Of a stretch of DNA of 7,627 nucleotides, positions 5,493 to 7,627 are shown piece after piece; positions within the stretch are counted from its first letter, which is position 1, and each line of letters begins with the position of its first letter. The stretch is from Coleofasciculus sp. S288 (GTDB lineage Bacteria; Cyanobacteriota; Cyanobacteriia; Cyanobacteriales; Coleofasciculaceae), in NCBI GenBank assembly GCA_020216575.1, contig JAIUYC010000153.1, positions 1-7,627 on the forward strand, given 5' to 3'. The notes under the pieces were generated by a model. That model was not told where the DNA came from, ran no database searches, and saw nothing but the letters and a program-made list of their open reading frames with translations. The position numbers were made by a program, and so were the translations under genes.

Positions 5493-6788
5493 TTAGGAAA
5501 TTCGACCGTTAATGTAATAATCCCTTGTCCCTTTCGCATTGAGGGCTTCTCCCAGCCGATTTAATGCATGAACATAAGCAGCTGTTCGCATTGAAATGGC
5601 GAGTTCCTGAGAAATTGACCAAATGCGTTCGGTTTCTTCAATCATCTTCTGTTTCAGACGTTGGTTAACTTCCTCGATTGTCCAATACAGCCCACTGCGA
5701 TTTTGCACCCATTCAAAATAGCTAACCGTGACGCCTCCCGCGTTGACTAAAATATCTGGAAAAACATAGATGCCTTTGGCTTCTAGAACTTTGTCCGCTT
5801 CAGACGTTATAGGACCATTCGCCACTTCAAAGATATATTTGGCTTTGATGTCATTGACATTTGCCTCAGTAATTTGATTTTCTAGGGCGGCTGGAATGAG
5901 AATATCAACATCTAAGGCTAAAAGGTCCTGATTGCTGAGTATTTCATGTTCAACAATATTGCAAACCGTATTTTTGCAGTAGAGTGCTGTTATCCCATTC
6001 CCCATTGCTTTATACTGTCGAATGCTAGGAATATCTAGCCCTTTCTTGGCGTAAATTCCTCCTTGGGAATCACTGACAGCTACAACTTTATAACCCGCTC
6101 TCGCCAGGAGTTCTGCCATCACAGACCCCGCTTTACCAAAGCCTTGAATGGCTACTGTTGTTTGGCTGGGTAGCTGGTCAAACTTGGGCATGATGGCTTC
6201 TATTGCAAAAAAAGCCCCAGTCGCTGTAGCCCCGTCGCGGCCTACACTTCCCCCCATGGTGAGGGGTTTGCCAGTGACAACAGCAGGACTGATTTGACGG
6301 CGGATAATGCTGTATTGATCCATCATCCAGCCCATGATCATTGCATTGGTGTAAACGTCGGGAGCGAGAATATCAACATCAGGTCCGATAAAATCTGCGA
6401 TCGCATCCACATAACCCCGACTTAGCCGTTCTAACTCCAGCTTCGATAATGCTTTAGGATCAACTGTAATTCCGCCTTTTGCACCTCCAAACGGAAGATT
6501 TAAAACCGCACATTTAAACGTCATCCAAAACGCTAACGATTGAACTTCATCCAGCGAAACATTAGGATGGTATCGCACACCCCCTTTACCGGGTCCTCTG
6601 GTGTCGTCATACCGAACCCGATACCCCTGAAACACTTGTAAAGTCCCATTATCCATTCGCACTGGAATTGAAACGCTTAAACTGGCTTTCGGATACTTTA
6701 AGCGTTCAACTGCATCTTCAGAGATGGATGCATATTTCATTGCTGTTTGCAATCGTTTACTGGCATCGGCAAATAATGAATCAGACAT
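5493..6788 (-). CDS. gdhA: Glutamate dehydrogenase (Glu/Leu/Phe/Val family)
   Basis: A cytosolic hexameric enzyme interconverting 2-oxoglutarate plus ammonium and glutamate with NAD(P)H; in cyanobacteria it supplements the main GS-GOGAT route. The 431 residues match the usual 410-450 length. The substrate domain (about 1-190) has GPGKGGVR (65-72), MTFKCA (89-94) and the catalytic-lysine motif PFGGAKGGI (99-107, Lys104), and Asp144 in LAPDVYTN. The dinucleotide domain has GFGKAG (216-221) and VSDSQGG (238-244); the acidic Asp240 at the end of the second strand does not settle NAD versus NADP use. EVANGPIT (321-328) and LVNAGGVTVSYFEW (347-360) complete the family pattern. The ATG at 6786-6788 has an AGGAGA Shine-Dalgarno (6798-6803) 9 bases upstream, a clean start. 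It stands alone, divergent from the DUF4126-like gene. Leu- or Phe-dehydrogenase is less likely on length and motif context. Confidence 0.95.
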   Translation of the reverse strand: MSDSLFADASKRLQTAMKYASISEDAVERLKYPKASLSVSIPVRMDNGTLQVFQGYRVRYDDTRGPGKGGVRYHPNVSLDEVQSLAFWMTFKCAVLNLPFGGAKGGITVDPKALSKLELERLSRGYVDAIADFIGPDVDILAPDVYTNAMIMGWMMDQYSIIRRQISPAVVTGKPLTMGGSVGRDGATATGAFFAIEAIMPKFDQLPSQTTVAIQGFGKAGSVMAELLARAGYKVVAVSDSQGGIYAKKGLDIPSIRQYKAMGNGITALYCKNTVCNIVEHEILSNQDLLALDVDILIPAALENQITEANVNDIKAKYIFEVANGPITSEADKVLEAKGIYVFPDILVNAGGVTVSYFEWVQNRSGLYWTIEEVNQRLKQKMIEETERIWSISQELAISMRTAAYVHALNRLGEALNAKGTRDYYINGRIS

Positions 6789-6864
6789 TCTATTGCTTCT
6801 CCTGTCACGTAACTGACTAGTGGAAATGGCCGTTTTAAGGAGATAGAGAGTAAATGCGCGTTGA

Positions 6865-6892
6865 ATAATATGCCTTAGCTAAGGCATTCAAA
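6865..6892 (-). promoter_or_regulatory. Candidate gdhA promoter enclosing a palindrome
   Basis: On the minus strand a -10 TATTAT (6865-6870, five of six consensus bases) lies 16 bp after TTTGAA (6887-6892) or 15 bp after TTGAAT (6886-6891). A start near 6857 would give a leader of about 70 nt ending at the Shine-Dalgarno of gdhA. No NtcA-type GTA-N8-TAC site is visible at the usual upstream distance. Confidence 0.45.
6870..6887. promoter_or_regulatory. Perfect 18-bp palindrome, candidate operator
   Basis: ATGCCTTAG (6870-6878) is followed directly by its exact reverse complement CTAAGGCAT (6879-6887). It fills the gap between the predicted -35 and -10 of gdhA. An uninterrupted dyad there is the layout expected for a dimeric regulator acting on the promoter. 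No regulator is encoded nearby to name. Confidence 0.5.
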
Positions 6893-7105
6893 TCGCAACC
6901 ATTTGCTGAGTGCATATCGCACAAATCTCCTCAGAATGGAAAGTATTTCTTCCCATTTCTAGTTTGAGACACTAATTACCCTTCTGTTCTCTCTGTGAGT
7001 AAGTAGAAAGAAGTATCGGTTTGAACAGTATCTACTAATCATTATTTCTAATAAAATTATTAAAAGCACGAAAAATGTATTTTTTGTTACAGTTTTTTTG
7101 GGCGC

Positions 7106-7200
7106 TACCCTCATAAAGAGATTAGAGGGTATTGCAGTGGCTCTCTCTGGGTTGACCAAGCCCCTTCGGGGCAGGTTGTTCCTCTACCCTTTTTCTAATC
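7106..7200 (+). promoter_or_regulatory. Attenuator-like competing hairpins before DUF4126-like gene
   Basis: TACCCTC (7106-7112) can pair with GAGGGTA (7125-7131). The same right arm, within GATTAGAGGGTA (7120-7131), can instead pair with TACCCT (7185-7190) and CTAATC (7195-7200) around a TTTT bulge. Enclosed in the longer fold is a hairpin GCCCC-TTC-GGGGC (7160-7172) extended by ACC/GGT. The TACCCT arm runs straight into a T-tract (7190-7194), as in a terminator. The two folds are mutually exclusive. The end of a small RNA is an alternative reading. Confidence 0.4.
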
Positions 7201-7331
7201 CAGTTGTTTTCAATTTGTTACAAACAAACCACGCGATCGCAGAATTAGCAATTAAACTAAAGAAACATATCGTAAACTCTTAGTCGGCTGCATCCCAACC
7301 GGATTGAGAGCAAGGATTCAAACCCACTATC

Positions 7332-7351
7332 GGTTAATCCTAAGATTAACC
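7332..7351. repeat. Perfect 8-bp hairpin in the leader region
   Basis: GGTTAATC (7332-7339) and GATTAACC (7344-7351) are exact complements with loop CTAA. It ends 32 bases before the ATG of the DUF4126-like gene. No T-tract follows, so it is more likely a leader hairpin or protein site than a terminator. Confidence 0.5.
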
Positions 7352-7383
7352 AACTCAGTTCTATACACAAACACGAGGCAAGG

Positions 7384-7627
7384 ATGATCGATCTCCTAGC
7401 CGCACTTTCAGCGTCCGCAGCAGCAGGCATGAGAATAGCCCTGCCCCTTCTTGTCATTGGGTTGCTGCAAGCTAGCAACCTCTGGGCGAGCATCCCGTTG
7501 CTATCTCACATTAATCCTTCCCTCCTACTCGCTCTACTAACCAGTTGGTCGTTATTTGAGCTATTTGCATCTAAAAAGCTGTTGGGGCAGCGCGTGTTGC
7601 AACTTGTTCAGCTTCTCTTATGCCCCC
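7384..7627 (+). CDS. DUF4126-like membrane protein, 5' part only
   Basis: An open frame of 81 codons runs off the window end without a stop. It begins MIDLLAALSASAAAGMRIAL, and the AAGMRIALPLLVIGLL segment resembles the conserved opening of DUF4126 membrane proteins, whose function is unknown. Hydrophobic stretches at about 4-30 and 47-60, then the stretch after SKKLLGQ, suggest several membrane helices. The ATG is supported by GAGG at 7375-7378, five bases upstream, a good Shine-Dalgarno. Met16 is a possible but less likely start because it would cut into the conserved segment. The gene is divergent from gdhA with a leader rich in hairpins. The family call is from memory of the motif; that it is a real gene is much more certain. 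Confidence 0.75.
   Translation, partial: MIDLLAALSASAAAGMRIALPLLVIGLLQASNLWASIPLLSHINPSLLLALLTSWSLFELFASKKLLGQRVLQLVQLLLCP

Larger units (their letters stand above)
6789..7383. other. Divergent spacer between gdhA and the DUF4126-like gene
   Basis: No convincing gene is seen. It contains the gdhA promoter with an internal palindrome (6865-6892), a weak hairpin GTGC/GCAC (6910-6922), a very AT-rich stretch (about 7035-7100), competing hairpins with a T-tract (7106-7200), one HIP1 site (7233-7240) and a perfect 8-bp hairpin (7332-7351). Most of the right half would be the leader of the DUF4126-like gene if transcription starts in the AT-rich stretch. Confidence 0.55.

Noticed and set aside
5284..5496. 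70-codon plus-strand frame in the spacer beside gdhA
   Set aside because: It crosses the low-complexity tract and the 21-bp palindrome, overlaps the gdhA stop, and lacks a Shine-Dalgarno and a recognisable product.
6848..6870. NtcA site in the gdhA promoter
   Set aside because: The closest match (GTA-N8-TTG) fails the second half-site, and nothing fits GTA-N8-TAC at the expected distance upstream of the -10.
6959..7159. 66-codon minus-strand frame upstream of gdhA
   Set aside because: It lies in AT-rich promoter DNA, starts without a ribosome site and shows no plausible protein composition.
7098..7283. 61-codon plus-strand frame upstream of the DUF4126-like gene
   Set aside because: It begins at a TTG in a poly-T stretch and covers the hairpin region; no ribosome site or protein pattern supports it.
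7308..7366. tRNA-like sequence on the minus strand (CTGAGTTGGTTA, then GGGTTTGAATCC)
   Set aside because: The D-loop-like and T-loop-like strings are about 7 bases too close, the T-arm pairs badly, the invariant C56 position is T, and the central palindrome has an even loop, so no cloverleaf forms. At most a decayed remnant.

Overview
The window comes from a cyanobacterium. Five copies of the HIP1 octamer GCGATCGC occur in 7.6 kb, the protein families are typical of cyanobacteria (KaiB-like, PilT2-like, type IV pilin G/H-like), and the spacers carry short heptamer tracts and GC-rich palindromes of the kind common in filamentous cyanobacteria. I see no phage, transposase, CRISPR array, rRNA or intact tRNA.

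Layout, left to right. (1) A small minus-strand membrane protein of unknown function (149-544), with an intrinsic terminator behind it (46-71). (2) A 712-bp divergent spacer with several inverted repeats. (3) On the plus strand, a PilT-family pilus retraction ATPase with a roughly 95-residue proline-rich N-terminal extension (1257-2603). (4) A structured 337-bp spacer, then a plus-strand gene whose product joins a long, unrecognised N-terminal region to a C-terminal KaiB-like domain (2941-3891). (5) A convergent minus-strand gene for a membrane-anchored or secreted protein with a beta-rich middle and a type IV pilin G/H-like C-terminal domain (4027-5025). (6) A spacer with two inverted repeats, then a minus-strand glutamate dehydrogenase gene (5493-6788). 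(7) A divergent spacer with a palindrome inside the predicted gdhA promoter and an attenuator-like RNA structure on the other strand. (8) The 5' part of a plus-strand DUF4126-like membrane protein gene (7384 to the window end).

No obvious operon is visible. Each gene has its own spacer, and neighbours are mostly divergent, convergent or separated by more than 300 bp. The only functional thread is the neighbourhood of a PilT-like motor, a KaiB-like protein and a pilin-domain protein, which hints at surface motility and its control. That link is inference from proximity only. Glutamate dehydrogenase and the DUF4126-like protein look like unrelated housekeeping neighbours.

The points most worth checking are the KaiB-domain fusion, the pilin-domain protein that lacks a prepilin helix, the palindrome between the -35 and -10 of gdhA, and the competing hairpins upstream of the DUF4126-like gene. 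I found no clear evidence of a wholly new multi-gene system.
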